DNA of 64,000 bases from Hymenolepis diminuta (Eukaryota > Platyhelminthes > Cestoda > Cyclophyllidea > Hymenolepididae): positions 374,595 to 438,594 of the forward strand of contig CAADRB010000062.1 of the NCBI GenBank assembly GCA_900708905.1. The letters are read 5' to 3'. Below are positions 52,601-64,000 of the stretch, in pieces. The position numbers and the translations under genes are program-made. The notes below the pieces were generated by a model. It was given only the letters and a program-made list of their open reading frames with translations, was not told where the DNA came from and ran no database searches. The number at the start of each line of letters is the position of its first letter. Position 1 is the stretch's first letter.

Positions 52601-55071
52601 TTAGGTGGTTTCTTGTTTTAGTGTTAGAGGACCAAGTAATTCTAAAATGCTCAATTCTTTTTCTTGCGGAATTTCTTTTAAAAAATTATTGAGCAAGTTC
52701 GTCGAACTCTGAAAAGACGGCGTAACTTCAAAATTTCTTTTCCCTATTCTCCTAGTCGTGCCGTGGGTTCCAAGAGGATGCAACAGGTCTGGGACCGCAA
52801 GAAACGGCGTTATGTGAACGCTGATGTCGCGGCGGGGACTGCTAACAAAGCTCGAATCAAGACAGAGTCTGGCGCGATCATTCCAGCCTCTTACAAGACC
52901 GATTTGTATAGCAGGTGGCTTAAAAGCACCAAGTTAAATACGGACACCCTTGGCGGGTCCTTCGAGGTCTTGGATGCCCAGAAGAAGAAACCAAAATTCG
53001 AAGAAGGCAAACAGGGACATAAATTCGCCAGCTTCTTCAACGCTCGCTATGGAAGCGTTGTTGAATTCATTGATCTGGAGGATAGGGACGGAGGTGAGGA
53101 AAAGTTCTTCAACCGACGCTCAGGTGTCCAGTGGTCTAAAGTGAAGAAGAGTGGGAGAGCGAGTGAGAATGAAAATCGCTACAACAACAAAAAGAACCCA
53201 CGAGGCGAAGGTGACAATGAAGAAAATCAAAATGGTGGAGAATTAAGAAATAATCGAGTTGGAATTAAAGTTTTGGGCACGTCTTCTCGATGTAAGTATC
53301 CTATTTCTAATAATTTCTTTTTTATTCTCCCAGTAGTAATTACTCTTATTTCCTGCTTATTTTAAGTTGACCAATCTCTCACGATTTTCGTAAAGAGGAT
53401 CGCTTAGAGAGGCTAAGGATAGTTTGACATAACTAATACTTTTACTCTAGTAACTTCTACAGCTAGGAAATTGGGATGACGAGCTGGATATGCACTAACC
53501 TAGGTCGAAAGAGGGTGTTAAGAATAGTTTGTTGGAGTTATGATAACAACTAACGGTTTGCAGCTAACAAATTACAATGGCAATAACAACGTCAATTCGT
53601 AGCTGTCTGAGTAAGAGCTAATAACAATTGTAGAGCAGAACACCAAGAGTTGATTAGACCAAGATGTATTCAAGGAAGCCACGAGTTTGAAACGAGTAGG
53701 AGAGATAGAGAGGGGAGTGTGTCGAGGAAGAGAGGAGATGAGCAGGAAGCGTAGGAGGCGGTAACTGACAAGCATGAGTTGTTATTGAATGGAAAATAAA
53801 GATAGCTTTATATGAGTCACTTGAGTAAGGACGCGCGAGAACATGAGCGCAGATGTGCTTTTTAGGTCAAACGAGGCGGTTATCGAAAGGGGAAATTATT
53901 GGGCGCGTTTAGACACGGCCGGTAGAGATTATGCGTCATAGGGACATAAAAGACGCCACCCCCGCTTCGTGGACGAAAAACCGAAGTATTTTCACAGAGA
54001 ATGTGAATAAAAATTAATTCTGGAAATGCATAGATTTATCCTTCAAGTTAAAAGCGAGTGACTTAGCCTTATGGATCTGTAAACGATGGGGGAAGATTAC
54101 TTATTTATACTTGCAAATCGCTAAGTCAATTACACCAAAGTGAGTTTCTTGCGGCACCCGATTAGCGCTTCTTGTTGCTAACTGAGACGTCTAGAACCCT
54201 CATTTTAGACCGCTGACTTGTCAGTCCTAATCTACTCAAAGTTAGAGGACGAGAGTAATTAACCTCGTCTTATTGGGCTGGTATCGAAAGAGACAGTGCT
54301 TTGGGGATTAGTTTAGCATAGCTTTAAGAGACACTCCATTAGCGAAGGGGACTAAGAAACGACTTAATACATGCCAAAGTAGGAGTAATCGTACGTGCCA
54401 ATCTTCAATCTTGCGGGGCAAGACGACGGTGAAGAGATGCAGATGAGACGCTTATGAACGGTCAACTTTAAGTTAGTTGAGCCTAATTAAGTTGATATTG
54501 GAACGGTTTAAAAATATAATTATTCGTACGTGGTGGGCGGCAAGACAAACCACACCAGTTAAAAATAGTTAATGGAATGCTAATTTTTCATTTGGGAGGC
54601 TCCAGAATGCTAAGGGTGGGAATAAGGGGATTCTATAATGATCGGGTCTGCAATACTCAAATCCTTGATTAAAGATTGAGAGAAAAGTACAAAATTCTGC
54701 AGCATTCAGGTCATAAGATGTAACCGCTACTACTATGTTGCTGTTAATTCTGCATCAGAGGCTCCGGCCTGCTGGAAAACACTATTTTCAATTGACTTGG
54801 AAATTAGTGTAATTCTACTCTAATTTTAATGCATCCTCTAAAGCCATGCTTTCATTTCATTTTAGTCCACAAAACCCTTCAAAACGCGGCAAATAAGCGA
54901 GCTCTGGCCGAGAACAAGGGAATCAAGGAGGCTAGAGGTAGTAGGACCTATGGTCAATTGCGAAAACCTGAACAGATTTTGAAACAGCGACGTAAAAAAG
55001 ACAAGCAAAATCAATCTCGGTTAAAAAATCTAGCCAAGAAGGGTGGAAAGAGAAAGAGGAGCAAACGTTAG
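43632..55071 (+). CDS. DDX54: DEAD-box RNA helicase DDX54 (Dbp10 family)
   Basis: ATP-dependent RNA helicase of the nucleolus; the yeast relative Dbp10 acts in 60S ribosomal subunit assembly. Twelve exons: 43632-44006, 44069-44118, 44163-44204, 44242-44653, 45321-45531, 49131-49381, 49935-50070, 51041-51111, 51189-51398, 52092-52276, 52756-53291, 54866-55071. All are GT-AG with consistent phase, giving 894 residues (human 881). Motifs: Q motif around GFQAMGLS with Q61, motif I ARTGSGKT 78-85, Ia PTRELA 111-116, GG 139-140, Ib TPGR 160-163, II DEGD 184-187, III SAT 215-217, [11 protein letters not shown] 331-340, [15 protein letters not shown] 361-373. Motif VI is split by the 3.6-kb intron 5. 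Motif II has G in place of the usual A. A Dbp10 C-terminal domain follows (WDRKKRRY near 660, [15 protein letters not shown]), then a Lys/Arg-rich tail. A TGA 36 bases upstream, with no ATG between, fixes the start. Introns 7 and 10 (970 and 479 nt) hold nothing I recognise. Confidence 0.96.
44654..45320 (+). other. DDX54 intron 4
   Basis: 667-nt intron. It contains an open minus-strand frame (44819-45019) that I regard as a chance frame. No repeat was identified. Confidence 0.45.
45570..45770 (+). mobile_element. SINE-like repeat, copy G (DDX54 intron 5)
   Basis: Plus-strand copy beginning about 40 bases after exon 5. The head is truncated and the B box deleted. The body keeps CCATATCCAGTGAGCGAAAT, TTAAGTTCGGCTAATA and a CTATCCCTCTACCC block. 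The tail CAGGATGAGTGTTGGAAAAA is clear. Confidence 0.65.
45805..45940 (+). repeat. Intron 5 repeat pair 1, first copy
   Basis: Matches 46795-46925. Shared blocks are AATCAGCCTATCATT, AATGATGGG, GATGGCTATAGCC and TCTCAGAGCCTACA. It follows SINE copy G directly, so it may be an extended 3' part of that element. No coding signal. Confidence 0.5.
45985..46150 (+). mobile_element. SINE-like repeat, copy H (DDX54 intron 5)
   Basis: Plus-strand, degenerate. The head is recognisable as GTTAAGGTGCACGTCTGTGA followed by GGTCAGAGGTTGC, and the tail as CATAATGAGCGTTGGAATAC. The middle is poorly conserved. Confidence 0.5.
46795..46925 (+). repeat. Intron 5 repeat pair 1, second copy
   Basis: Partner of 45805-45940: AATCAGCCCATCATT, AATGATGGGG, AATGGCTCTAGCC and CTCGGAGCCTACA in the same order. 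Same orientation. Confidence 0.5.
47105..47190 (+). repeat. Intron 5 repeat pair 2, first copy
   Basis: CCAGTCTCGAAA, GTACTT and CTAAAGGTAACATGCA recur in the same order at 48094-48185. The nature of the repeat is unknown. The DNA between the two copies shows no gene; the frame 47504-47755 on the minus strand has no known motif. Confidence 0.4.
48094..48185 (+). repeat. Intron 5 repeat pair 2, second copy
   Basis: CCAGTCTCGAAACGGTACTT followed by CTAAAAGTAGCATGCA, matching 47105-47190, with about 30 bases inserted between the two blocks relative to copy 1. Confidence 0.4.
48515..48712 (-). mobile_element. SINE-like repeat, copy L (DDX54 intron 5)
   Basis: Minus-strand, nearly full length. 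The head is GATGGCGCACCAGTCAACAT; the B-box region is decayed. The body blocks CATCCAGTGATGTAGATGG and ACTAGCTAATTCTAAC are present, and the tail is CTTTCCGTTGGGAAACGC. It is antisense to the host gene. The 82-codon plus-strand open frame 48475-48720 is simply its complement. Confidence 0.65.
48716..48858 (-). mobile_element. SINE-like repeat, copy K, in tandem with copy L
   Basis: Minus-strand copy immediately upstream of copy L in the same orientation. The head is GGTGCAGAGCTAACGAGTAC, and GTGGTTCAAGATCC at the B box is close to the tRNA consensus. The middle is shortened, and the tail CCCAAGAATAGGTGTTGAAA runs directly into copy L. Confidence 0.55.
49648..49830 (+). mobile_element. SINE-like repeat, copy M (DDX54 intron 6)
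   Basis: Plus-strand copy filling much of the 553-nt intron 6. A-box-like TGTTGCAGCGGTTAATGTGG, B-box ATGGGTTCGATGC, body ACTCAATGAACGGAATGACT and TTTGGCTGATAAAAAGG. The family tail is missing or unrecognisable. Confidence 0.65.
51608..51805 (+). mobile_element. SINE-like repeat, copy N (DDX54 intron 9)
   Basis: Plus-strand copy. Head TTGGCTTATCGGCAAATGTT, B-box position ATGGATTCGATATTC, then ACATCCAGTGGATTGCATGG, and the tail AAGTTTAGTGTTGGAAAGCT. Full length but clearly diverged. Confidence 0.6.
53598..54045 (+). mobile_element. LTR-like element, copy 2 (DDX54 intron 11)
   Basis: 448-bp plus-strand copy of the element at 24440-24894; the match runs end to end, including GTAAGAGCTAATAA near the start and GGAAATGCATAG near the end. 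The first base has drifted (CG instead of TG). It ends in CA at 54044-54045. The flanks AATT and AGTT could be a mutated 4-bp target duplication. An AATAAA lies about 40 bases before the end, on the same strand as DDX54, so it could in principle cause premature polyadenylation within intron 11. Confidence 0.65.
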
Positions 55072-55145
55072 TTCAAGCCTTCCCAGTCTTCTCAAGTTCT
55101 TCATATTGATGTTTGTATATATAATCACCTTCGATATTCTTTATC

Positions 55146-55151
55146 AATAAA
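55146..55151 (+). terminator. Poly(A) signal of DDX54
   Basis: AATAAA 75 bases after the DDX54 stop codon, the expected place for the cleavage and polyadenylation signal of this transcript. Confidence 0.7.
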
Positions 55152-58100
55152 ATATGCCAGTCAGATATTGGCCTTAGTTGCGGTGATCTTGGTTAAATAA
55201 GTCCTGCAACAATTACATTTCTATTATTTTGCTTTTCGTAGAGGAAGATTCATTGCAGTTAGAGATAAATATCTGGAAGGGTAAACTTAACAGTACTAGG
55301 GTAATCTTGTTCTTAAGACTTATCCTTGCTGAGGCTGCTTTTTATTATCCACAAAAATAGAATAGAGACTGTTTTGACTTCCCCTTTGTAGAGAAGAGAT
55401 TATGGTTCTTAATTCGGCTTAGAGCTACTACATCATAAAACAAAACGAAGACGAGTTGACAGATCTAAACTCGAGCTAATCAAACTATCGGAAGTCGGTG
55501 TCTGCGCCCATCGTGAACGTTGGCGGTGCAAACATGTTACTAATGGAGGAACAAAGAAGAATTAAAGCTATACAAGACGTAAAAAGAAAATGACACCTGT
55601 CAATGGAACTTAAGAAAAAGCTATTTGTAGGTGTGTATGATGGATAAAACTGGGGTAAAGAAGCAACTAAAAGTGTGGAGAAGCGATTAAATCTGTCTTT
55701 GATTTTACCGGAGATAATTGCAACGGAAATCGACTTTTCGAGTACTGGTGGTCACATATTAGTGCAAATATGCTATCTGCACCGTAGAATAGTTAGGTGT
55801 CTCATAAAACACTAATTTGTTCAATGATTTGGGAATGCTCATTTATATTTAGGTTGTCATTGGCGAATTATTGTCATTCTGAATTAAACTATGCCATAGT
55901 GCATTGACCTCACGATAGTTTGCTACATATAGTGATAAAAATATTGAATGACAAATAAAGAATGGTACTGTCGTAGATTGGACCGTATCCGAATTGTTAC
56001 CTTAAAATATTGTCGATTGTGATAGCAGAATAGACTCACGTATCTCTTATAAATGATAAGGGTGACGAATAGGCTTCATGATAACCTGCAGGACGAATTT
56101 ATAAACTCCGGCCGACTCGACGGTGTATTTGTAATAATGTTATGTGAACGAAGCCACATCAATTAAACAGAAGGAATAAGTCAAGTCACACATGTCGTTT
56201 GATCAGTACCTGGATGGCCGGGAAGCCACTCCAATTTAATTGTAAATACATTAGGTTTATATACAAAATATTTCTTCATGTCTCGTCGATGTCCCAGGGT
56301 GATGTTGGCATATGTATAGTCGAGATCTTACCATCAGTTAATTATTTCTAATCGCCAGGTGTTGATAAATATCTGCTGCCTGTGGCATCTTCCGTCCAAA
56401 TACGAGGCATCCGTCTCGTGGATTCGAGACGACCCCTTTGGTTAGCCATGATGTTGTCTAGTAATTGCGCATTACTTTCAAAGACTCTAGAACGATTGTC
56501 CGGAATTTTTTTTGCACACGTTAAGGTCTGTTAAGTAGTAAAACATAAGAGAGTTATTTCTGGGAAAATATTATTTTCTTATTTGTAGCAGTGTCCGAAA
56601 AAGCTAGAACTATTTTGATCTCGGGTAGTAAGTTATTATCTACACCGCCATCTCCTGAATATGACACAGTTGTCAAGGCATTAAATTAAGGCTAATTCCT
56701 TTGACTGTTTTTTTAAATTTCGATTTGGCCAACGGTATTATTATCATTAGTTTCAGTACTGTTAGATGACCAGATCCATTATAGTCCTAAACGCATAATG
56801 TTAACTATGTTGGACCGAGTGAAAGCTGACACTTCAGTTTGTCTTGAATTCTGCGTTATCTTAAATGTCGATCACACTAATAAATAATTGAAACAGCTAC
56901 TCCTGTGTAAACAAACTTTGTAAACGGATTGAATAAATTAAAATGAAAACGATAATGTGAATCAAATTAATATACAGTTCACATTTCTAGGAGATTTGAG
57001 AGGAGACGAGAATGCGAGAATCATATAAAATGAATATTTCAACCAAACTATAGTATAAGTCAGTTCTAAACATGCTTCCCAACGAAGATACTGGAAATAA
57101 TTTTAAAAGCGAAACTGGGACTCTAATATCCTTACTTTATTAAAAAGTACATAAAAAGTTTCAGGATAGTCGAGCCATGTTTATTTAAATAAAAGAGTTA
57201 TGTGATGAACCTTACAATAAACTGTTTATTGAACGAGGAATCAGTTTCAGATTAAATTGGATATATATTATTGACTGTAAATATATCTCTCCTTTACTCT
57301 AGTATAAATTAAGTTTGTGAAAAAAGAGTGAAACTAGTAATCAAAAATTAATTTTTATTAAAAATGCATCAGAAAAACAAAGTAAGCAAAATAGTAAATA
57401 TTATATACTTTTATTATACAAAATATTAAAGTTTAAAGACACTTTCATTTACTGAGCAACTAGTTTTAGTTTCCAATCTTAAGGTCATATTTGATACAGT
57501 GGAATTTCAAGAAGACATCGGATTTCGTGAGTTACTGATTATATTTTCTAATGTTCTTTATTTTATGACATCTCATAGAATTCGTGCAAATTTGATTTTG
57601 AATTGTTTTATTTACTAAACATGAGTTTTTAAAAATTAAATTACTTTGTTTCTGGATCTAAATTTTAAGATTTGACATCACAGCACATAGTATAAAACCT
57701 GAATTGAATGCTTAACTATTTTTATGAACCATTTCATTTTGTCTCATACTGAAAAAGTTATTATGTACTTATAAAATGGATGAAAAATGAGGTACATTTA
57801 GCAATTCTTAAAAATCGCAGCATTTTTCAATTATTTTAGATTTTAAAAGTACACATACACAAAACCTTAATTTATTATTGCTGTCTTAAGATACAACGCT
57901 AAGAAATAATTTTCATGCTATTTTTAAATATATTTTCAATGCCATTTAAATGGACCTATTGCGGAAATTTTTATCCGTCACAAAATTTCTTTAGATAATT
58001 TAAATAATTAAATGCAGAAGCGTATGATTTTTAATGAATTTATGTTATTAAACGGGACTTATTCAATATTTACAAGTTAAAGAGATATTCAAAGAGCATC

Positions 58101-61054
58101 TCATTTACAAAGCAGTTTCCCATTTTATGCGGGCTTATATAATTGACATTTAGGGCATTGACATAGCCATTTTCATAGTTTATTCATCTTTATAAATTCG
58201 CATACAATCAGAAGGACTTTTGCATCCCAGATTCGAGCGTCAGCTAATATTTTCAGTGACTTTTGAAAGACCATCTCTTCTAGGGTTCATTAATTAGACC
58301 TCCTAATAATTGCCATACAAACACTCACGGTTACCATATATTGCTGTCAGCCACCCCAAATAACTATCTATCTACCTCCGCCGGGTACTAATGCGTGAAA
58401 AACGTTCAATTTACCATTTCCGGCAAAGGTCAGTTCCACTCACGTTGTATCGTCATTTCAGTAGAACGAATCACCACCCCAGATCTCAACTATGGACTGC
58501 CTACCTACTTATTTGGAATTCAGCCGCTCAATTTCACTCATTTCCTTTCAGCTCTATGAGGCGGTATGGGTTTCAGTTCTTCTGATCTTAAACAGCGTTC
58601 TAAAAATCACCTAACTAATTTCACCAGTCCTAATTTTTCCAGGGTATCTTAACATTTTTAGAGAAGATCCTTATTCTCACTTCCACTTTTTTATTCAGAG
58701 ATATTTCTCTGTTTCTCGAGCACCATCTAGCTAATTGTTTCGATTCTTATTTCATTGAAATATTAAGTATTTTTATCTATTGCTTTCAATTTCTACAAAT
58801 GACATGAGAAAATTATTAGAAACGATAGCAAACTTTTCTTCAAATCACCATTCTGTGCTCCCTATTTTTGTATTAATATTTTAATTTTTCCATTTTTATT
58901 TCGATCTCAGTGGTTTTACCTTTTTCCACGTTTCTCAATACTATTGAAACCGCGTTCCTTTAGACACTCACCTTGGGAAGAGATCTTAAATTATGGATTT
59001 TTTCTGTTGCTCATTATGAACTAGGCCGATTTGTCAAGCAATTACTTACGAATCTCAAAGTGCAGTTTAAACGATGTTTCGATATGTGAGGTTATTAGTT
59101 AAATTTCACCAAATTTGAACACATCCAATGATTAAATTTTCTATTTATTATTGAATAATGTTAAGTATACAAATTTATCCATTTTCTCTTTTATCGTATG
59201 GCATGTGTTGCATTATGAGAGACACATGAAATTTGACAGCTATGTTTTAATTTGAAACTAGAGATACTAGGAGTTTCCATCAAAATAATGACAAACATCA
59301 TAAAGAAGAATGAAGGAAACTGCTGTATTAATAGGCTTATATTTGATCTTATTTGCTATCTTTGACAGGTGTTAAATGGACTTGGTACTACTAAATGGCT
59401 ATCCAATTTCAGCAGTATCGTAACGATTAAAAAATCTGCTGATCTCCCATCTGAATACTGTTTTTTAAATTGTCAACACAAATGCTAATATTTCTATATT
59501 TTTGATTTTCATTGAATATGATGCCACAATTTTTTAGGCTTTTAAACCCCCTTTTGTTTTCCAAGATAATGGTTAATTAATGGGAATACTAGGATTAATT
59601 TTTCCCATTTCTCAGAAAGGACATCCCAGGAGGATTTGCTACTAGTGAGAGAGAATAATTTATTAGCAACATAAATATTACTAAAATGATCAATATTCGT
59701 CTAATTATAATTTGATTTATGCACTCTAAAGACCCTCAGTGCATACTAAAACAAATAAAACAGTCAATCACAAATTTGGCTATTTCACTGAAAAACGATG
59801 AATTACCAACTTTAATGATCTGAAATTTTCGTTACTTTAAGAGCTATTCTATCCAGACTCGTTTACGTAAGCATAATGGGACGTATTAAAACAAAAAAAG
59901 ACTTTCCAAATTAGGGAAGCCTAAATTAAATACAAAAAAGCCTATAGCTAATTATTTGCATGTCTAGAACCAAAGTTGAATAAATTTTATTAATTCAAAT
60001 TAGCTAACGGGATTATGAATTTTTCGCCTACAAAATAGAAAGTACATTGTTTTCAGAAAGTTAATAATTGGAGAATAATAGTCATTAACTATTGAAGATT
60101 TGCGGAATAACTTGTTTATAAGCGCTGAATTCTTCTGTGAATCATCGGTAGGATTTGATGCGTTAATATTTTGTACTAACTTGTTATATTTGGCCGTAAT
60201 TTTAGATGAGATGGACTACTGGAGACCAGAAAGCAAACAATTATAAGCTACAGTAAATGCTCAAGATTGACTTCTGAAACATGTAAAAAAATAATGAGTT
60301 CAGCTCAAACTCATTTAGGTACTTTCTTATGCTTCACTTGAACTCAACTATAAAAGTAGCAATTTTTATCTTGAGAAAGCATCTGGACAAAGAGGAAACT
60401 AAACTGATCAAATAAGAGATTAATGGCGAGAAAATCGATTAGAAGTTGTGAATAAAGCCACGACACCGCAATGTATTGATTTAATTTCCGGATTCAGTTT
60501 AGGCATTACTCCCCTTTCTTCTGCTTCAAATTTCAATCTTTCGAATTCATCTCTGGGGTTCCTGAGAGAAATTCTGTTAGAATATTTAGAGGTTGCCGAT
60601 CAGCCGCTTAATTTGGACGATTAGTCATCCACCTCAGAAATTTTGGACGGCGAAGATAGCGTGGTTTTAACATCATTAGAGTTCACTCAAGGTGAAATTG
60701 AGTAATATAGTGTTATTTCCAAGGACAAAGCAAGATACAATTTTTAGTCCTGGAAATTAGTCGAAACAAAGAGTCAAAAGCGAAAGACTAAAGTATAGAA
60801 TCAAGACTTTACTTGATTTCGCTTTCAATTCCAAGATATGAACCACTTAGTTCAGAAGTGAAAATACAAGTCCCCATAATTTAGAAGTGGTCAATGGATT
60901 GATAGGGCATTAGAGATTGATTACGCCATCTTGGAAATTATGTTCCAGCGTTTGTCTTTAACAATAATGAAGCACTGTATTAGAAACTACCACCCGACTA
61001 CTTTTTTAACAACATTTAATAAGTTTGGTTGATCCTTTTATCATAAAATATGCT
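55152..61054. other. AT-rich intergenic DNA, no gene recognised
   Basis: Nearly 6 kb downstream of DDX54 with only one open frame over 60 codons (58391-58585, plus), which has no known motif. No RNA gene or repeat family member was identified. A short GC-richer stretch lies near 58370-58390. Confidence 0.5.
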
Positions 61055-61127
61055 CTGATGTGACCCGAATCCGTGACCTCAGACATGGCATACCAGTACT
61101 TCAACGTTTGGTCAATGATGCAGAGGT
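61055..61127 (-). mobile_element. SINE-like repeat, copy O (head fragment)
   Basis: Minus-strand fragment with CATTGACCAAACG, TATGCCATGTCTGAGGTCAC and a B-box-like CACGGATTCGGGTC. Body and tail are missing. It is the only copy seen in the right-hand intergenic region. Confidence 0.5.
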
Positions 61128-63551
61128 TATGAGATTCTAATACTTAATTATATTTCTACATTACATTTAGTTTATTGTTTTACATAATTAAAATATTTAA
61201 TAAACAGAATAAAAAATGAATAGTACGGAGAAGTGCACATGTTTCGGAACATAAAGAGCAAAATCTAAAAATTCCGCGGGTCTTCCTCATGCAGATTTGA
61301 ATTTGTTACATTGTAAACAGGCTTAATATTTTCCAAAAGATTACAAATGTATTATTGATTTATTTAGTAAGATAAAAGCAGTTAATGCACGCAATTGTAG
61401 AATTTTTCGTCAAATTGAATGAGTAAGACAAATTAAGTAAAAAATGCAGATTGGACTGAAATTGCTAGCTATAACATTTTAGAGAAATAGTACTTTTGAC
61501 GAAAATTTAAGTTAAAATTACGAAAAGCTAAAGTGCACACTTATTCTTATCTCCGTCATCTCTACTAGATTAAAATAAAATTTAAAGTAAATTAATGAAA
61601 ATTACAATCAATAGAATGCATTCTCACCTCACGGTTTCCCTGAGAAACTCTCACGAATCTGTCAGAAAAATTCCGATTTTCTTCTCCAAAATTAACTGAA
61701 ATTAACCAAGATTTCATTGCTAATTTTAAAGAGTAATTTTTTATAAGAGATTTAAGATAGGGATCAGTTAAACTTTTAGCCTGAAAGGTTAATTAATAAA
61801 CTGGAAAATCTCTTTCCATTTTAGCTAAGCTAAAAATTATTCTTTAAAAAGAAAATGCAAATATATAATAAAGAAACATTAGTTCAAGATAAAATTCCGC
61901 CCGTGGATTATAATTAGTTACCTGTATTTCATGCATTTTTTTATTACCTTCGCGCAGTTCCCCATCTGGTACCGATTTTTTATCCGCGTATAATCACTGA
62001 ATACAATACAATATAATTTAGTTCAAGTTTTAATTGATAATTCCGCTTAAATTTGACAATATTTAGAATACTATTTCTGCTCTATTCTTCGCAATTTGTT
62101 TTCTAAAAATCATTCAACCATAAAATTAGACCAAAGACAACTGGGGATTGTGGCTCGAAACGGTTCGACGCAACTACTCTTCCATCCAAACGCTCTAATA
62201 TTAGCCAAACTCCTTCAACTTTGTGCTCATTCCTCTTTGCAAATTTAATTTAGAAATTCCTATTTAAAATGAAAACCACATCCTTCCAAATCTGAAATTA
62301 GACTTTTTCAAAGTTCCCACGCAGCCAGTTAGCAAGGTAGATAAAATAGCTATTAATTTAGCTCGGCAATATAATTTAAAAACCAATAACATATGGTCCG
62401 CAGTAGAAGAAAATACCTTCAAATATCAATGAGGATGAAAAAAAAAGATTTTTCTTCGTTAACTGTATCAGTATCTCGCACGCGCATACAAATGTTATTA
62501 ATTAGTAATTGCAGGTGGTGAAATAGTCATTAATATGTCCAATGGGTTCGAACCCAATAATAAGTAATCAGAAGCTCATTCGTTAAAGATCTAAAAATAA
62601 TGCTTTTTTTCCAACAATTTAAAAAATTTCTGATATATATAGGTATGTATTCCGGTTTTGTTTTACTCTGACTAATCAGAAGGCAGTTATTTTCAAATAT
62701 TATATCCATTTGACCAGATAACCAGATTACTGATTGCAGAAGTATGTAGCTTCTATATTTTGAATTTAATATAAATGTAAAGATATTTTTCCAAAAACTT
62801 CTTCGCTTGAGATATTAGGAGCACTGTGTCACAACCCAGTTTTAATTTGTTCGATAATAAAACTATGCTTACATTTGGGACTGTTATTCCCATCCATATC
62901 ATCTCATGTAAGTTATTAGAATATTTCCTTTTGTATTATGAATTCAATTAAAGTGTTGAATAAAACAGTTTCCAACCAAATAATTCAGCGCAGTTGCTTT
63001 CTTTTTATTATCTAATTTAGATGACTAGAAGGTTAACTGTGGGTTCTCCCTGTATCTAATTATTCTATACTTCGTCTATTTTTTTGCATTCATAAATATA
63101 ATAAGCCATTGAAAGCTATGATTTCCAAACCCTTCGCTTACATCTGGGAACTTCCAAATGCATTCTCCTACCCACAATAGGCTTTGAAAGAAAAGCTTTC
63201 TTTGGCAGGCGCATTAATTATATTGAAAAATGCCACTCGAATACCAATTTGCAATCTAGTAACAGGTATGATGATTAGAATGTGAAACCAGGTAAGCGGA
63301 TGAAACATGCACAAATAAGGAAGAAGAACTGAACTGGGGATGCTATGCCAATCCCTAACCCCTTTTCCGCTGCCGCTACCCTGCAAGAGCAAATTTCAGA
63401 TTCGTTTGGAAAAAAAAGGTGGTGGAGAAGAAAAGGGGAAGGAGGAGGGGGTGTGGAAAGGAATTGAAGAAGTTGAATAAGGGGGGCTATAAAAACCGAA
63501 CATGTGTATTTCTTCGTCTAGGCTAAGATAAGCGAAAGTCACGCTAACTTT
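61128..63551. other. AT-rich intergenic DNA, no gene recognised
   Basis: About 2.4 kb, no recognisable gene. A purine-rich stretch with many G lies at about 63408-63487. The minus-strand open frame 63168-63392 has no known motif. Confidence 0.45.
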
Positions 63552-63569
63552 ACACACACACACACACAC
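63552..63569. repeat. (AC)9 microsatellite
   Basis: Nine uninterrupted AC dinucleotides. Confidence 0.9.
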
Positions 63570-64000
63570 GTATCTACCATATCATTTCCGTCTGCACTTT
63601 CTAGAAATTTGATCTCCTCTAGCTCCTACCAAAATATTTCCTCTTCTTTTAAGAATTTGATGTAGAACCTGGAACACTAATCCATAATTGATTGAATAGT
63701 AACTTCCTATTTTAAGAATTTAATGAATAAGTAATTTATCAGATATTAGAAAGTCTAACCGAATATGTTCGATGCTCTAGAAAGAGACTTGCAAGCTTCG
63801 TCTCCCGTGCATTTAATTGTAGATTACTGCATTTCTACCACCAGAACCCATTGCTTTATTTATTGTCCGATAAAGCATTTAATCAACTATCACATACTCA
63901 AATCTATAAAAAAAATTAATTTCGTTAATAGAGGGACCATCGTTTGAACTACAAGTCAACTTCCATCTTCTTCTTGGAACCTGAGTAGTTTTAGCTTTAG
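63570..64000. other. Right edge, no gene recognised
   Basis: About 430 bases to the window edge. A 60-codon open frame (63765-63947, plus) has no recognisable motif; a gene entering from beyond the edge cannot be excluded. Confidence 0.35.

Noticed and set aside
62535..62560. GGGTTCGAACCC resembling a tRNA T-loop
   Set aside because: It is a simple palindrome; no A box, anticodon arm or acceptor stem can be folded around it.

Overview
The window is AT-rich animal nuclear DNA with two intact, intron-bearing, conserved genes. They stand head to head: clathrin heavy chain (CHC) on the minus strand (31720-42342) and a DDX54/Dbp10-type nucleolar DEAD-box RNA helicase on the plus strand (43632-55071). 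Both were rebuilt exon by exon from protein similarity, GT-AG splice sites and codon phase. They give complete products of 1680 and 894 residues, close to the human proteins (1675 and 881).

The organism is probably a flatworm, most likely a tapeworm or relative. This is an inference. It rests on AT-richness, very short 5' introns (37-72 nt) growing to kilobase 3' introns in both genes, and a strong 3' splice acceptor just upstream of each start codon, as expected if transcripts receive a spliced leader. The species cannot be fixed from the sequence.

Layout. 1-31.7 kb: no gene recognised; mostly AT-rich intergenic DNA with scattered mobile-element remains. These are two SINE-like copies near 5-6 kb, two LTR-like elements at 21.7-22.2 and 24.4-24.9 kb, a pair of decayed coding repeats at 15.9 and 29.0 kb, and a dead mariner transposase at 29.3-30.3 kb. 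31.7-42.3 kb: CHC in ten exons; its last two small exons lie behind introns of 1.6 and 2.5 kb that hold SINE copies. 42.4-43.6 kb: shared divergent promoter region. 43.6-55.1 kb: DDX54 in twelve exons; its 3.6-kb intron 5 splits helicase motif VI and is packed with repeats. 55.2-64 kb: no gene recognised, one SINE fragment and a short (AC)n run.

The two genes have no known shared pathway: CHC builds vesicle coats, DDX54 acts in 60S ribosome assembly. Both are housekeeping genes, which fits a shared divergent promoter. The main unexplained material is a dispersed family with a tRNA-like head (A and B boxes), at least 13 copies, concentrated in the introns of these genes. Other points are a DEGD variant of the helicase DEAD box, a 455-bp TG...CA element with a clean 4-bp target duplication, and a repeat pair that still keeps a shared reading frame. 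No new multi-gene system was found.
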